Below, in pieces: positions 43,201 through 54,899 of a stretch of 64,000 nucleotides of DNA. Both the position numbers and the translations under genes were made by a program. Source of the stretch: Cristatella mucedo. Taxonomy: Eukaryota; Bryozoa; Phylactolaemata; Cristatellidae. The stretch covers positions 13,257,001-13,321,000 of the forward strand of contig WPIO01000003.1 of assembly GCA_009760855.2 (NCBI GenBank). The letters are read 5' to 3'. The stretch's first letter is position 1. Every line of letters starts with the position of its first letter. The notes below the pieces were generated by a model. The model was not told where the DNA came from. It did not search any database and saw only the letters and a list, made by a program, of their open reading frames with translations.

Positions 43201-43589
43201 TTATGACTCTATCACCGTCGAAGTCCCCCTGAACTTGTACCGCCACTGTCAAAACCCAGCTACGTAGCTAACCGCAACTCAGACGGCGTATGGTGGTACT
43301 CTTGGGACTACGTAGCTTGCTGGAGACGTAGACTGCTGAAGCCGATTTGACGACACTGGCACGATCGTGAGCACTTGCGTCCGTCATTCCCTGTAGCTTT
43401 GCTGTATCTAGGGTCGTCCATGTACTACTGTCTAGTTTTCCTAGACTGTGTGCAGCGCGAGCGTCTGTATTATACAGTGCTGTACAACCGGGTGAGCTAA
43501 CACCCTGCCGACGCTGCTAGAGTCCGACATAACTAGCTAGGGAATGTCGAGTAGCAAGTAAACCGACCCCTTCACCCTAGTCTCGGTTG

Positions 43590-43735
43590 CAACTTACTGG
43601 TGGTAGCTCTCGCTGCATGTGCGATAAGACGCTTGCAGCTTTTGCAAAATTTAGCCGCCAGGACTTATTTAGTAAGCGTTGCGATTTCCAGCCATATTGC
43701 ACCCCTACTCGACCGCTCCTCCTCCCGTTAGGAAT
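43590..43735 (+). mobile_element. L2 ORF fragment, continuation
   Basis: GCAACTTACTGGTGGTAGCT, GCATGTGCGATAAGACGCTT and AATTTAGCCGCCAGGACTTA follow the L2 order after the 43200 break. The intervening 390 bases are unclassified. Confidence 0.65.
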
Positions 43736-43909
43736 TCCCGGTGGTGGAAATAGAATAACTCCCTCTGGTTGGAATGAGTTTCCTGAGGAAGCAATTTAGG
43801 AAAGGAATGCGATTAGCTGGCAGCAAATTTAATCCACGCCATCAGTCCATCAGTTGCCCCCTCCTAGAATAGATAACAAAAAGCGAGTCGCTAGTGTCAC
43901 ATCACTTGC

Positions 43910-44019
43910 CTGTAAAAAGCTTCACCAGCCGAAGTACGCGCAGAATTCTAAGCGCCCTGAAGCCATCAAGGCGTATCGGTGTGTCGATGTAATACCATTC
44001 GAGGAAATAGTGGCTCACT
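43910..44019 (-). CDS. Channel exon: domain I S4 voltage sensor
   Basis: The 110-bp exon carries FRALRILRVLRLVKLFTG, an S4 helix with four arginines and a lysine at every third position, the classic voltage-sensor pattern. The acceptor is GCGGTTGCAG. The donor is a GC-type site, ACAG|GCAAGT. The leftover G joins the GC opening the next exon to make Gly, the same phase-1 break after S4 that I recall from vertebrate Nav genes. A 190-codon ORF on the opposite strand (43854-44426) is a shadow. Confidence 0.88.
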
Positions 44020-44589
44020 CTGCAACCGCATACATAAACCCATCAGCTACTACTAGGCAGATACACCAGCTCTCCACGAATATCCGTTATCGAGAAAAAG
44101 AATCTATAAAAAATTATTATTACAATTCTAAGACGTCTGTGCAGCTTCCGGAGAGAACTAAATCTCTTTCTATGCGTGCTGGACAGAAAGCCCGTCGGCT
44201 CGCTTGTTATAGCATAAACGTGCTGTCAGCTGGCGCAGGCACACAGAGGACAACTCACGAGGAGGACCGAACAAATAATGCGGCGAGGAGCAATGCGGTG
44301 GGGTTAGTTTCAGGTTATTTTTTAAAGTCGTTAAGCCAAGATATGCCGCGAATGCCGTTCAGAACCCCAATGGAAAGCGTTTTGTTGCAAATTAAAATAC
44401 CTGACACGACTAAGCGCTCCCTTTGAGCTAATAGAAAGCTTAAAACAATCGCTTGCCGTTGGCAACGGCGCAAACATGTGCATAGCATACGCAGACTACC
44501 TTCTGCTTACCCCACAAAGCCGCTTGGAGGTCGTGCTGAGCACGCTGCCTTACTTAAACGTTAGCATGATTCTCTTTCAGATAGTTTAA

Positions 44590-44645
44590 AAGTGCCTGGA
44601 TACAGAATAGGTTTTCTTTAGGTGCTATACTAATAACCTAATATT
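44590..44645 (+). mobile_element. SINE-A tail fragment
   Basis: AGTGCCTGGATACAGAATAG and TTCTTTAGGTGCTATACTAA correspond to the SINE-A 3' hairpin region. Confidence 0.45.
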
Positions 44646-44811
44646 CTTGTTATTTCAGCAGCCAGACTATAACTGCCTAGAATGCACAGACCCCTAAATC
44701 ATACGTTTGCCGCGCATCTAAAAAGCACCGCTCATTAGGCAAAAATAGAGATCTCATAAGCCTCGAGATCGATAGTTACAAATAGAGTGGTTTGATTAAA
44801 ATATTTATGAC

Positions 44812-44979
44812 GTACGCTCGCCAAGTTGCTGCAGAATTAATACGTACAGCATACCATTTATGAAGATATCCAGCCAAGTGCTCGGAAGAATGAAGAAAGC
44901 TCGCGCCTGAACCTTGCTGCAACTGTGTGCCGCTGTATTCGCAACCATTTCTGCGACGAATAGTACTGCGACGATAAAC
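44812..44979 (-). CDS. Channel exon: domain I S2-S3
   Basis: The acceptor CTTTCTTTCAAG is followed by FIVAVLFVAEMVANT (S2 with its typical acidic residue) and then STWLDIFINGMLYVLIL (S3 with the conserved W-L-D). This matches the S2-S3 pattern of Nav domain I. The 3' end is uncertain: the only phase-compatible donor I see is CGTAC|GTCATA, which is weak, while GTATGC and GTATTA just upstream look better but would break the phase with the S4 exon. The S3-S4 loop predicted with this end is longer than usual. Confidence 0.72.
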
Positions 44980-45019
44980 CTTGAAAGAAAGATTGCCATA
45001 CGTTGCGGCATTAAAAACC

Positions 45020-46600
45020 TTTGCTACTGAATTTTACTTCAAATGAATGCCTCTTGATGTGAATGAATTAACTCTTATATCATATAAATATATTGTTCCT
45101 GCACATACAATATATTTAAAGGATATATAAATAGTAATGAGTCACAGGATTTCTATATTGTGGTTAAAAATAAATTCAAAATAATGTAGCTTTTTTATTG
45201 ACTTGTTTTATTTTTCAAAAAATTATGCATGAATTTCTATATGCCAGCCTTTTCATGATGATGTAGCTAATTGCTATCATTGTTCAAACAAAATCTAACC
45301 AACTTGAAACTGTTTTGAGAATGAGATCTTCAATCAATTCAAGAAGCTTTTGAAAATTATAATAAAATGCTATTTTTCGAAGCAAAACCAACTGCGTCAC
45401 AAAGTTCGTACATCAGCTGCTTTTGGTCTCCTCAGAAAGGCTCTTCAACTTCTACTGTTATTTGTGAATGCTAAACTGTAAAACTTCTGAATGAACAGCG
45501 CTTTGATTGTCTGTTTTTGAATTGTTAAGTTAGTTATCTGTAAGTGGGGACCTTGACTATTTTACAGGTTTCAAAATTACCCTAGTCAAACTGCCGACGG
45601 TTGCACCTGCGTTCTTTATTAAAGGACGTTCACCTAAGCCATATAGTTCCGAATTACACACCACATGACTTAATGATTAATGGTTTTTGAATAAGTCATC
45701 GACGGTGCGTTGTCTGTCACAAGCAACTTGAAAAAAGAGCAGCACGAGTTAACCTATCGGTGAATTTCGTTGCAATAACTGTACTAATGAATCTGCAAGC
45801 ACAGTTCCGTGGCATATATGTCTTGAGTTCTCCGGATACCTTGCAGCAGAAATGCACTGGAGACGATGCGTGAGTAGCTACCAGTACTTCATTCACCACT
45901 ACGGAGCAACAGTCTTTTTACTGATCCCTGAGGGGTAAGTAATAAACTTGGCAGTTTTTAAATTAGCACTTATACCTTTCTATCTCACCTAACTCAATTT
46001 TTTTGCAATTTCTTTGAGAAAAAACCTGTGGAATTTTAGTCGTGATCTAAATACGTTTGGCTATCGTAAATGAGTCTGGCGACTTAAATTGGAACACGCT
46101 GAATATGGCCATTTTAGTAGAAACTCGCTAAGCTTGAAGTAAGATTCAGTTCGTATTACCCAACCTAGATCGCAAGGTATCGGCAGCCAATCAGTCGGAA
46201 TCACTTAACGAATTGCACGTATCCGCAGCCTATTGATTACAGTGATCCTGAGAAGCCGAAAGGACACCAAGGGCAATTCGCTCTGAGGCTAAAATTCTTC
46301 AATATGCTTTCAGGGCTGTGAGTGGGGTTTTTTTTAGAAACCAAGGAAAAGTAGCTGCTGCGTTTTTATCATAGATCCCCGATCTAAAAAAAGAAAGCAT
46401 ACAGTATATGCATAAACATGTATGTACATACTGTACATACAGGTAGGAATAATTTGTAACACAAATCTACAGTGCATGCATTTACAAAAAGTGTACATAA
46501 ATTTAAACGGATGGACATGCATTACATTTACATGAATATCGATTTTCATCGAACCGTTCGGAAAAACATTCATAAAAGACAATTGTATCAGTGCGCCTTT
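45020..46600. other. Intron without recognised features
   Basis: Very AT-rich from 45050 to 45480. No exon-like open frame with channel similarity and no repeat family was seen. Confidence 0.45.
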
Positions 46601-46627
46601 CTCTGCCTGACCATTCGAGAAGAATGC

Positions 46628-46945
46628 GATCGGCCCTGAACTGCACGGTGGAGAATATCTCTGGCAGGATCTGCCTGTGTAACTGCACGTGGACCACCCA
46701 GTGCACTATCTGCCATCAACTCTGTGTGTATGCGTGCGCGCGCCGCGCGTCTTCGTGAGTGCGTGCATGCGTGCGTGCGTGCGTGCATGTGTTTGTGTAC
46801 TCCAGCCAGAATCTGCCATGAACTGCATGTGAACAGCCAGCACACGATCTGCTATTAACTGCATGAGGACTAGCCAGTACAGAATCTGCCTTGAACTGCA
46901 TGTAGACAAGTCAGTACAGAATCTACTATTAACTACTACACCAAC
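46628..46945. repeat. Minisatellite of about 40-bp units with embedded GT/GC-rich tract
   Basis: Repeated AACTGCATGTGAAC-, AACTGCATGAGGACTAGC- and AACTGCATGTAGACAAG-type units each end in CAGAATCTGCC or CACGATCTGC. A GTGTGTATGCGTGCGCGCGC stretch sits inside at 46723-46798. Confidence 0.75.
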
Positions 46946-46959
46946 AGCTGCTGAATAAT

Positions 46960-49860
46960 CGGCTGCAGTATGACAGAGTGGGCGAACGTCCAAACTCTCC
47001 TCGGCATCTATGAGATGAGCCCCTAATGCATTACTTATAGGGAACCCTCGTTAGCATGCATGAGGGCATGAGCATGAGGCCACGACTGAGGTATACAATT
47101 ACTGGTAATGCTTGACGAAGACTTGCGGCCACTTCTTTCTTTCTCTTTCTCTTCGCCTGCTACCGCATAAGCGTAATGTAATAGAGTATTTGCAATCAGT
47201 GAACGCAAAAATATTGTAGAGGTCACATGCATCTATTTTTTAATTTAGATGTCTTAAAACACAACGTAACACGATATTTGTCTCAGACTATTTCCTCGTC
47301 GCTTTGGCCTCGTGAGCATAGGAAAGGACCATTGTTTGCTACAAACTTTGCTGTTGCGACCAGGACAATAATTTAAGTTAAATTATCCCATCTCCGACGA
47401 TAAAGCTGACAGGTTCGTGACTTTTGGCTCACAGTTAATTACACAAGTTAATTAGAAAGAACGGCAAGTGAGTCAAGATTAAATTTTATTACTCTGAAGT
47501 CGTACAAAAATGACCACTCGAAAGGTTTTAGAAATTAGCAGATTTTCCTTATTTCTGTCCACACTGCAAATTTCTCTCTCTCGAAGAAGAAGAAGAAGCC
47601 CCCAAGCATCGTCCTCCATCATGTTTTTTAACTGTGCTTGGTTAAAGCATTCAAAGTTCAGTATATCAGGTGAAATTCCTCGCCTTGCTCCTCTGAGTAC
47701 GCCTCCGTGTTCTCCTCGAATCTGACAAAGATGAGCATCAAAGAAGTGTACTTTGAGGGACATTCTGCATTTCATTTTTGCACAGTTCTTTGTGAGAACC
47801 TGAACCAGCTGCTCATAGTTTTAGTCTTTTAGTCGTCCAGAAAGCCGTGAAACACTGCAACGAAACTGTTTCCAGCCGCCGCCTCCGTCTTCTTCAGCTT
47901 CTTGGCGAATTCCGTTCACAAATGATCTTCTTTATCTGCGGTCCGACGAAGATTCCATCTTAAACCTTTGGCTCAGACCTTTGGCTTTGACAGCTTTAAA
48001 AAGACATTTCGGATGTATTTGACAGCTGCTGACTCATTGTCTAGAGCCATGACAAATTGTTCGGTGAGGCCTTACTTGTCCGAGGTCTTCACCCAAGAGG
48101 CAAGGGGCTCGCTCTTCACGACCCGGGTGTTGGAACCCGAGTTCTGCACTGGTCGCTCCTTTATTGACCAACGCATATAGAGGTTATATGGTGGTGAAAG
48201 GCTCCTCCTTCACAACCAAGCTGATAGATCAGCGTACCTTGATAGGGCAGAGATGGCATCAGCAGCGTCCGAGGGTCTAACAGCGGCTCCCACTCGATGC
48301 AGCTTCTCCCATGCAGAGAGCTCGGTTCGCTCTGGCCAGTCCCCTTTTGTGATAGTGACCCTTAGTGTCTCGGCTGCACCACAGGCAGGAGCGGAGCCAG
48401 GATTTGTAGGTTAGGGACCAGGTTATGATTTTCAAGTTGGGGCAACGTACACTGCTCCTGCCCTTTGGGAATGGGGTTATTTTCCCCGGATATAGGCACT
48501 ACCCTCCATCCATGGAAAGCAGTTGCTCCTGCCCCTGGAAATAGGCAAAGAAAACAAAGAAACTTCTTGAGACCGCCCTGGGGGCCTGTCAGGAATGACA
48601 CCGTTTTAATATATCCAATGACCACCCTGAGATAGTCGCCATAGTTCCAGGCACTCAGCTTCATCTTGACACTGGTGTAGTCGTCTTCGATGTGCACAGA
48701 GTGAGCCATCGGCAGAGACGGATGCTTTTTGACGCTATGAAGCAGCACAGACTTGCGACTTCTAGATGAACTCGCTATGAATGGGTGCCGTTCACTTAGG
48801 TAGCAGATGATTCTTGTAGTTTCGCACAGACCGGTCATTTTGTTGCAAAACCACTACCCCTCTTGCCAATTGGAGGCTGCAGAAGGTTGTGGCACTTTCT
48901 GTGACTGTTACTTTCACACTTTTATCTATCGAACTCCACTCATTGAGCCTAAATGTCAAAAACTCAGCATTTTACTTGATAAGAGACCATGGCATTTGAT
49001 CATATCGTTGAGGTATTTCCGGTTGGGCAAGTATGGCTGTTTTTCATCAGCCAGCCACATCTGAAAAATTGCGATCTGGATCTATAATATCTTACAAGCT
49101 GTCTGACTTGCTGCATACCTGAAGATGGCTGATCCCTCTCCGGAGGTTTGGGAACGGGGGCGCAGGGCAGTATGGGACTGGGGCGATGGATGAAGGCATG
49201 TGTGGACACATGATGGAAGGTGCGCTATTGCCAGTTCGACGTTTGGAAGGGTCCTCAATTCAGAGGTAGCAGTTGCTTGTGTGGTCAGTCTGTTCCTACA
49301 AATTCTTGTGCTAGAAAAATTCACGGCTCCCTTGTTTCCCAGTACCAGGCTGCAAACATACTAGAATTATATAAATCAAAAACTATATTTCACATACTAA
49401 AGTTATATAAATCAAAACTATATTTCACACATTACCCAATATGATGCGAAAAATTCCATCTAGCGAGCAGTAATTGTTCACCTTACCTTGAACAATTTGC
49501 TCGTAGTGTTTGCATGTGAAATGAGGAGACAGGGACTTTGTCTTTGTCGCCGACAGGCATGCTGGCATGTGTTTGTAGGCCTGCACATCTTAACAGACAC
49601 TTTCACGGAGCCGTTTTTTGCTCGTGTCTTAATAGAACGTCTACTTACGTAGCGAAATACATCTGCTGGGTGCAAGCTACCTCTTGATATCATGTCAATC
49701 GTGATATGGCAAGTCGCTATTCTCTTAATCTGAAATAGTATAAACTAAAATATTCGTTTAAGGAACCTGAATTGTAACACGTCTATAGATATAGCGGTTT
49801 ATGGTTTGATAAGGACCACTGCCATTTTTATTTATATGCTTTATGGCAGACGTGGATAAA
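46960..49860. other. Intron without confident exons; one unidentified minus ORF
   Basis: The longest open frame (48362-48838 minus, 158 codons, for example KLSAWNYGDYLRVVIGYIKT) does not fit the channel and I recognise no family. Its 3' part overlaps a possible MITE (48382-48537). No other feature was recognised. Confidence 0.35.
48382..48537. mobile_element. Possible short MITE (weak)
   Basis: CAGGCAGGAGCGGAGCCAGG at the left and the reverse complement CAGGGGCAGGAGCAACTGC of the right end share a short inverted repeat. GCGGAGCCAGGATTT resembles the ends of many hAT MITEs, but I could not find a target duplication. Confidence 0.3.
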
Positions 49861-49865
49861 TAAAT

Positions 49866-50035
49866 ATTAGCTGATTAAACAGCCTCTTTTGTATAGTGAC
49901 AGAAGAGCTTTTACGGAAATCGCCACCGCTTGCAGTAGCGATAAAGAATCACCCACCGCAAGATTCTAACCCACGACCTCGGGGCCGAGGTCGTGAAAAG
50001 CAACCGCCTTATCTGGTGCGCCATTGCGGCTCACC
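49866..50035 (-). mobile_element. SINE-B, minus strand
   Basis: TTAGCTGATTAAACAGCCTC, AGATTCTAACCCACGACCTC and GCGCCATTGCGGCTCACC in reversed family order, about 480 bases downstream of the DI S1 exon. Confidence 0.9.
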
Positions 50036-50516
50036 GAGGATGATCTAATCGGAGTGGCCTATGCTTTGTGAAGGGGTTACGGATTTATGAGGTCTTGGTG
50101 TAACAGACTCCTACTTTTATAGCGGAGATGAGTTTTGCTCCGGGGGAGGGGATATATTCGACCGGGGATCGTTGAAATATGTTGGAAGTGCTGCCGCCAA
50201 GTGTGAGCATCAGGAGATACGTTCGGTACGTTCGTTACGTGCTACTCGGCGGAATTTGACCGTGCTTTGGATACTACTCTTCAGTATGTTCGCCTAACTC
50301 TCAGTAATTCGGGTAGCATTGTCCTGATAACAGGAGCAAAGTTTTGTAAAACAATAGGTACTTCTATTTAATTTTGGCGTGGGGGAATAGGAAAAAATGC
50401 CTTGCACCCGAGGACAAAGAGAAATTTCTATCCAATACCCAGTTTAATTACTCTTTTCTGCTACGCTTTCTCATTTGCGACCTACGCCGCGCTTCGATCC
50501 GGCGGCTCTGACGTAC

Positions 50517-50668
50517 ATGTAGGGCCAGTAGGGCACGTATCCTGGAAGCGCCATGAGCATAGCTTCGAGCAACACGAGACCAGTGATGCACCAGCTGGCA
50601 TATCTGTGCTCGATCATGGCCAACAAAGGCGAGCAGCAGTGAATCGCATCTCTCAGTGGCCGCCTCCT
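50517..50668 (-). CDS. Channel exon: domain I S1
   Basis: The 152-bp exon has a pyrimidine-rich acceptor (GTTCGTTGCAG) and the donor AT|GTACGT. It encodes a basic start (RRRPLRDAIHCC) followed by a hydrophobic helix around MIEHRYASWCITGLVLLEA, the pattern expected for the approach to DI S1 and S1 itself in Nav channels. The exon leaves two bases (AT) that join the G opening the next exon to make Met, so the phases agree. The sequence is more divergent than the later exons, so the end is less sure: GTGCCC and GTCAGA nearby are other possible donors. Confidence 0.62.
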
Positions 50669-50944
50669 CTGCAACGAACACACAGTGGAATGCGTTATTT
50701 GGATTGGGCAGTAACGCAATCGGCAATCGGCTTTCACGTAGCTTAAATTAAGTAAGTAATTATCTAACGAGGACTGCATTTTTGCTAACAGTGAATGTCG
50801 CTGTGCAGTTGCAACCATTTGTATAGCAGTCTTGCATTAACTTTTCTGTGAGTTTCATAACCTCGTTACAAAATTTGGCTACACGGACAGTGCTTTTTTT
50901 ATTACCTCCCTAGGTCCCGCGTGGAGCTATTTGTATATCATTCC

Positions 50945-51245
50945 TGCATCCTCTGCCCTCATCCTACTTTTCCTCGTCCTCCTCCTCTTCGTCCTTCTTC
51001 TCCTCGTCCTCCTCCTCCTCTTCCTCCCCCTACTCCTCCTCGTCCTCGTCCTGGTCCACCTCCTCCTCATCCTACACCACCTCATCCCCACCTTCTCATC
51101 CCACTCGTTCTCCACCTCCTCGTCCTCCTCTTTGTCCTTCTTCTCCTCGTCCTCGTTTTCCTCCTCTCCGTCCTCGTTCTCCTCGTCCTTCTTCTCCTCC
51201 GCTTCCCCTCCTCCTCCTCCTCCTCCTTCCCCTCCTCCTCTGCTT
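50945..51245. repeat. Long (TCC)/(CTC)n pyrimidine tract
   Basis: About 300 bases almost purely C and T on the plus strand, mostly CTCCTCGTCCTC-type units. All long ORFs across it (Ser/Leu/Pro on plus, Arg/Glu on minus) are compositional artefacts. It lies upstream of the DI S1 exon in gene direction. Confidence 0.95.
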
Positions 51246-51329
51246 CAGCATTTCTCCTTGAGCATTCTTCTGACTAGCCTAAGCGACAGGCCGGTGCTCT
51301 ACCCTTGCCTGACTCGGCTCTGAGCGAGG

Positions 51330-54080
51330 CACCTTCGACTGTTTCGGGTACATTGCACGTGGTGCATCGCCGTAAGGCCACGCAACGATGACTGTCTCCG
51401 GTAGTCGTAGTAGTGCTAGTGGTGCTGGCCACAGCACTACTGCTGTACCTCACAACTTGCAGCACGTCGCTTTCGCTGCAGCGCCAGGTAATAGCAGCAG
51501 CTCATCGCAGCAGCATGAGTCGCACGTTGTAACCTGCTGCAGGGCCTTTGCATTGTCTCTGCATTTTACAATTCCGGTGGCCCATGGTTGTTTGCTCTTT
51601 GGTGAGTGAGCTTTGCTGAGAAGAAGTGGGCATTCCGATCTGCATGCACGGCTATGCCGACGCCTTGGAAGTTTAGCACTTGGTTACATTCGTGAAGTAC
51701 CGGACGAAATCACAGCGGCGCTTTATCAGTTGTGTGAGAGCGCTTCAGGATTATCAGCGTGAAAGACGGCCTGACTGGACATGGCGCTACGACAGTGCGA
51801 TATGAAGGCATGGTTTGAGTCCTGCAGCATACAAACCTTTATTGTCTGCTGCAAACTACTGATATATAGGCGAGCTGTTGGATCAGGCGACCTTGGCTTT
51901 ACTTTACTGCTCTGTGTTCTTTCCGAGTTAGATGCACTCAGTGACTAACCTTGAGTGGCGTTCTTCCATTAAACTTCCTCACGTACACACTGAAGTAAGT
52001 ATGGGACAGTGGAAGCGGATGAGAGATTTGGCCAGCGTAGCGTATGGTTCTCCTTTACCTATGAGCTAAGATTCGTCACTGCGTCCAGGAAAACGCTAAT
52101 TCGGACTTTTTTTAACTCATGCCTGTTATTCCTTTTGATTTTGTAGGACAGAACCTGGAAACCCAACATGATCTTGTATGCGACATTTCAAATTAGCAAA
52201 CAGGAGAAAGGTTTTACTTTTGCATACGCATCAGTGCGGGCTTGGCTCAGACAAAGCTGGCCGCGCAGACAGGTCTACATTACCGTAGCGAGTAGGGTGA
52301 AATAATTTAGGCAACTTTTTCAATAGAAAATGCCACCAATTCTAAGCTTCGACTAGAAGAAGTTAAGAATTTGCTGAGGATGTGCGTAGGTGAGCATGGT
52401 AACAAGCTCACGGGACGATAATCAATTATGTGTTAGCATAATATTAGCGCCTCGTCTGATTTTTCAGACAGCATCTCAAATAATTATGACTGTGTGCGCA
52501 ATTACATGACGCACATCTCAGGCGACAGACCGTCTTTAAGCTTCATCAGATTATGGGACCAGAAGTCTACTTCGGCGCTCTCGTTCATCCGGTCAATTCA
52601 GTGACTCGTCAAGCTCAACCCAAGCAGTCCAATTCGGAATGAGCAGCATGTATCAGCCTCCTAAGAACGCGAACAACAATGAGCTATACTGGAACCTGGA
52701 TGATTCGCCAGCAGGTGCAGAAGATGCCTTTCCCTAGGAATGTTTTCGAACTTCCGGTATATTCGGATGAACGAGATAAATCTAGCTGACGACAAACAGT
52801 AGGATCGTGCGTGCCGTTTTCAGCAGCTAAATTCTTGAAGCACTGGCACTGGCAAGATGCTGCCTTCGGCAGTTATATTTATTGCAGCTAGTGTGGGCGT
52901 TCTTCAGTGCAGTCGTGTTTCGATACTGTAGGAACGCCTGCATGCTCTGCTCCTACAAGTCGCTAGCCGTAGCGGTCAAGTGTTCAGGACTTCACCGGTA
53001 TTGATCGACTGTCGGCCTATTGACCAGCACCGCTACGAGCACTGCAGTTGACGGTAGGCAGTCTATTTCTGTCCTGAAGTGGAAGCCGCCACCAGGCAAC
53101 CGCAATACCTTTTGCATAGCGCCACAGTGAACATATTTCTTTCCTGTATGCTTTGTTGACCCGCGCATGATTGAGTGACCGTTACCTACCCGTGGTCCTA
53201 TTAACACGCGGCCGCGAGTTTTTTGGTGCTTTTGCACGCTTGCCTAAAGCAGGCTACCTTGCTTCTGACTAGCTATTGGTTATTTTGTTCTCTCGAAGCT
53301 TGCAAAGCGCCTCATTAAAAATTAAGTTCTCGTGTGTTGCTATAAAAAGACGTACTATTATTATTATTAGCTGCTTAAAGCATGTGCACGCTCACTATTA
53401 ACACGTAACACGAGGACCAGTTTCATGGAAGTCGTGAACGTGCGCACAGTGCTGATTGCACGTTCACCAATAACTGGTGACAATTTGCTAGTGCCTATCT
53501 TGCTACATAAAATTAGCTCCACAAAGCTATATGGACTTGATATTGCTACACTGCAGATCACTTTTATTAAGTAATAAACCCTGAGCGAATGTTAGTGCAG
53601 AATTCGTTTCTAGCAACGTAATTCTAAAGCGAAAAAGGTTAGAGTGAGAAGAAAGCATAGCTAGAGAGGCGAAGAGTTAATGACGTGTGCAGCAAAGTAG
53701 TTGCAGTGCACGATAGCTGATATGGACGGCCAGAATCCGCGATGCTAAGCTGGGATCGACGCTTGATAAGTTTACCGGGCATTTCGGTGGCGATTTTTAG
53801 GAATTACAGTAGTGTATGTGGGTACGGTGCCTAAAGCAGGCAAGTCTTTACAGGCCATCACAAGCAGATTGAAAATAACCAAGGCTACTCCGCTGCTATA
53901 TTGATAAGGCTTTCGAAACAACCGATCTTCACTTTTACAGAATAATGCCCTGTGAATGCGTCCTATCATTTGGCTGGGATCAGAGAATTTTCGCAGAAGA
54001 TGCATGGATTCTAATTGCACCTGATCAAACTTGAACTTTTTACAAGCACGGCCGAGCAAAACTGCGATACTTCATCGCCT
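51330..54080. other. Stretch without recognised exons
   Basis: Contains faint SINE-B-like strings (TTTGAGTCCTGCAGC near 51816) and a SINE-A or L2 tail-like string ending ATTATTATTATTA near 53365. No gene recognised. The channel N-terminus may be hidden here or farther upstream. Confidence 0.4.
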
Positions 54081-54084
54081 AATA

Positions 54085-54215
54085 TGTAATATATTTGTAT
54101 AGCGCCCCAAGAGAAATTAATCTCTATTCAGGCTCTTCACATATGCTACGGGTTTGAGCCCACGACCTCGGCCAGAACTTAGTCGAGGTGAGCATCTTAA
54201 CCACTTTAATCAATG
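54085..54215 (-). mobile_element. SINE-A, minus strand
   Basis: ATTTGTATAGCGCCCCAAGA, GGTTTGAGCCCACGACCTCG and the reversed A-box end (ATCTTAACCACTTTAATC). Confidence 0.85.
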
Positions 54216-54636
54216 ATTAAGTCATTTCGTAGGCGTGATACCACGAGTTCGACAAGTTTGCCTCAGCTGCCAAGCAGCCGCCTTCTAGACCCTCACGTGT
54301 CATTCCAGTAGACCAGCCAAAAACAGGGCAACTTAGAAAAGTGTTGTACACCGAGTAGAATCCTTCTTTTGAACTGTTTATTGTACTGCGCTTACGACAT
54401 TCGGGAAGGGACTATTACTCAGCGGCATCCATACAACTCATCAGCCACACAGCCTCAAGTCTGCTAAATTACTAAGCAAAGCTGCTTCGCTCTGTGCGTC
54501 GACTGCCCACCAATAAAAAGCTAGTCGGTATTTCAGTTTAAACGTCGCACTGTTTTTCATGCAGTTAATTGAGGCAGTGATCTACCTAGACTCTCCCGCT
54601 CTTACGAGCATTAAATTAAACTCTTTTCCTTGTTTG

Positions 54637-54638
<2 letters not shown>

Positions 54639-54670
<32 letters not shown>
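54639..54670. repeat. (GT)16 microsatellite
   Basis: A pure GT run near the tentative exon at 54772. Confidence 0.95.
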
Positions 54671-54672
<2 letters not shown>

Positions 54673-54771
54673 CGCTTGAGGAGCAGTATTTGAATGCTTT
54701 GCGAACGCTGTAGGCACATCGGTTCCAAAAAAAAGCCAAGAAAAGTTGAACCACCAACACAATAGTCTTAC

Positions 54772-54899
54772 CTTAATGGTGAGTGACGCACGAAGTAGTG
54801 ACTCGGCATCATACAAGTCCGTTATATTAGGTCTGCCCGTGCGATGCTGCTGCTCTTTCGGCAGGTTCTCCTTCATGATCGCACGGTTTGTCGGCTGAG
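54772..54899 (-). CDS. Possible N-terminal exon upstream of the channel (tentative)
   Basis: A 128-bp open stretch lies between a good acceptor (pyrimidine-rich, ending TTGAAG) and a strong donor (AAG|GTAAGA). It encodes about 42 residues, including the strings KENLPKEQQHRTGRP and DAESLLRASLTIK. It ends in phase 0, which fits the DI S1 exon at 50668. It is hydrophilic, as a cytoplasmic channel N-terminus should be, but I recognise no specific Nav N-terminal motif. It could equally belong to an unrelated gene or be chance. Confidence 0.3.

Larger units (their letters stand above)
1634..50668 (-). other. Span of Nav-type four-domain voltage-gated channel gene (3' part missing)
   Basis: This is the envelope of 18 minus-strand exons that together encode domains I to III of a voltage-gated sodium-channel-like alpha subunit, a plasma-membrane cation channel. 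What I see: Nav-like S1-S6 segments in the right order, arginine-rich S4 helices, GT-AG or GC-AG junctions, and reading phases that fit at every junction except DI S5 to DI pore, where a small exon is missing. The fourth domain, the DIII-DIV inactivation linker and the C-terminus would lie left of position 1. Introns are loaded with LINEs, SINEs and MITEs. The Nav assignment rests on exon architecture and segment similarity; the selectivity filter is atypical. Confidence 0.88.

Noticed and set aside
43854-44426. 190-codon plus-strand ORF, the longest or nearly longest in the region
   Set aside because: Its complement carries the DI S4 exon with splice sites and an arginine repeat; the plus-strand protein resembles nothing.
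1634-50668. Assignment of the channel to Cav, NALCN or CatSper
   Set aside because: Filter residues are unusual, but the VNALxxxxPSI, NFDNVG and NLFIGxII motifs and the 123/54-bp exons are Nav-specific.
50921-51323. Ser/Leu/Pro-rich ORFs of 118-130 codons
   Set aside because: Low-complexity translation of the pyrimidine tract.
51790-51890. Degenerate SINE-B copy
   Set aside because: Only two short strings match (TTTGAGTCCTGCAGC, GAGCTGTTGGATCAG); too little to call.
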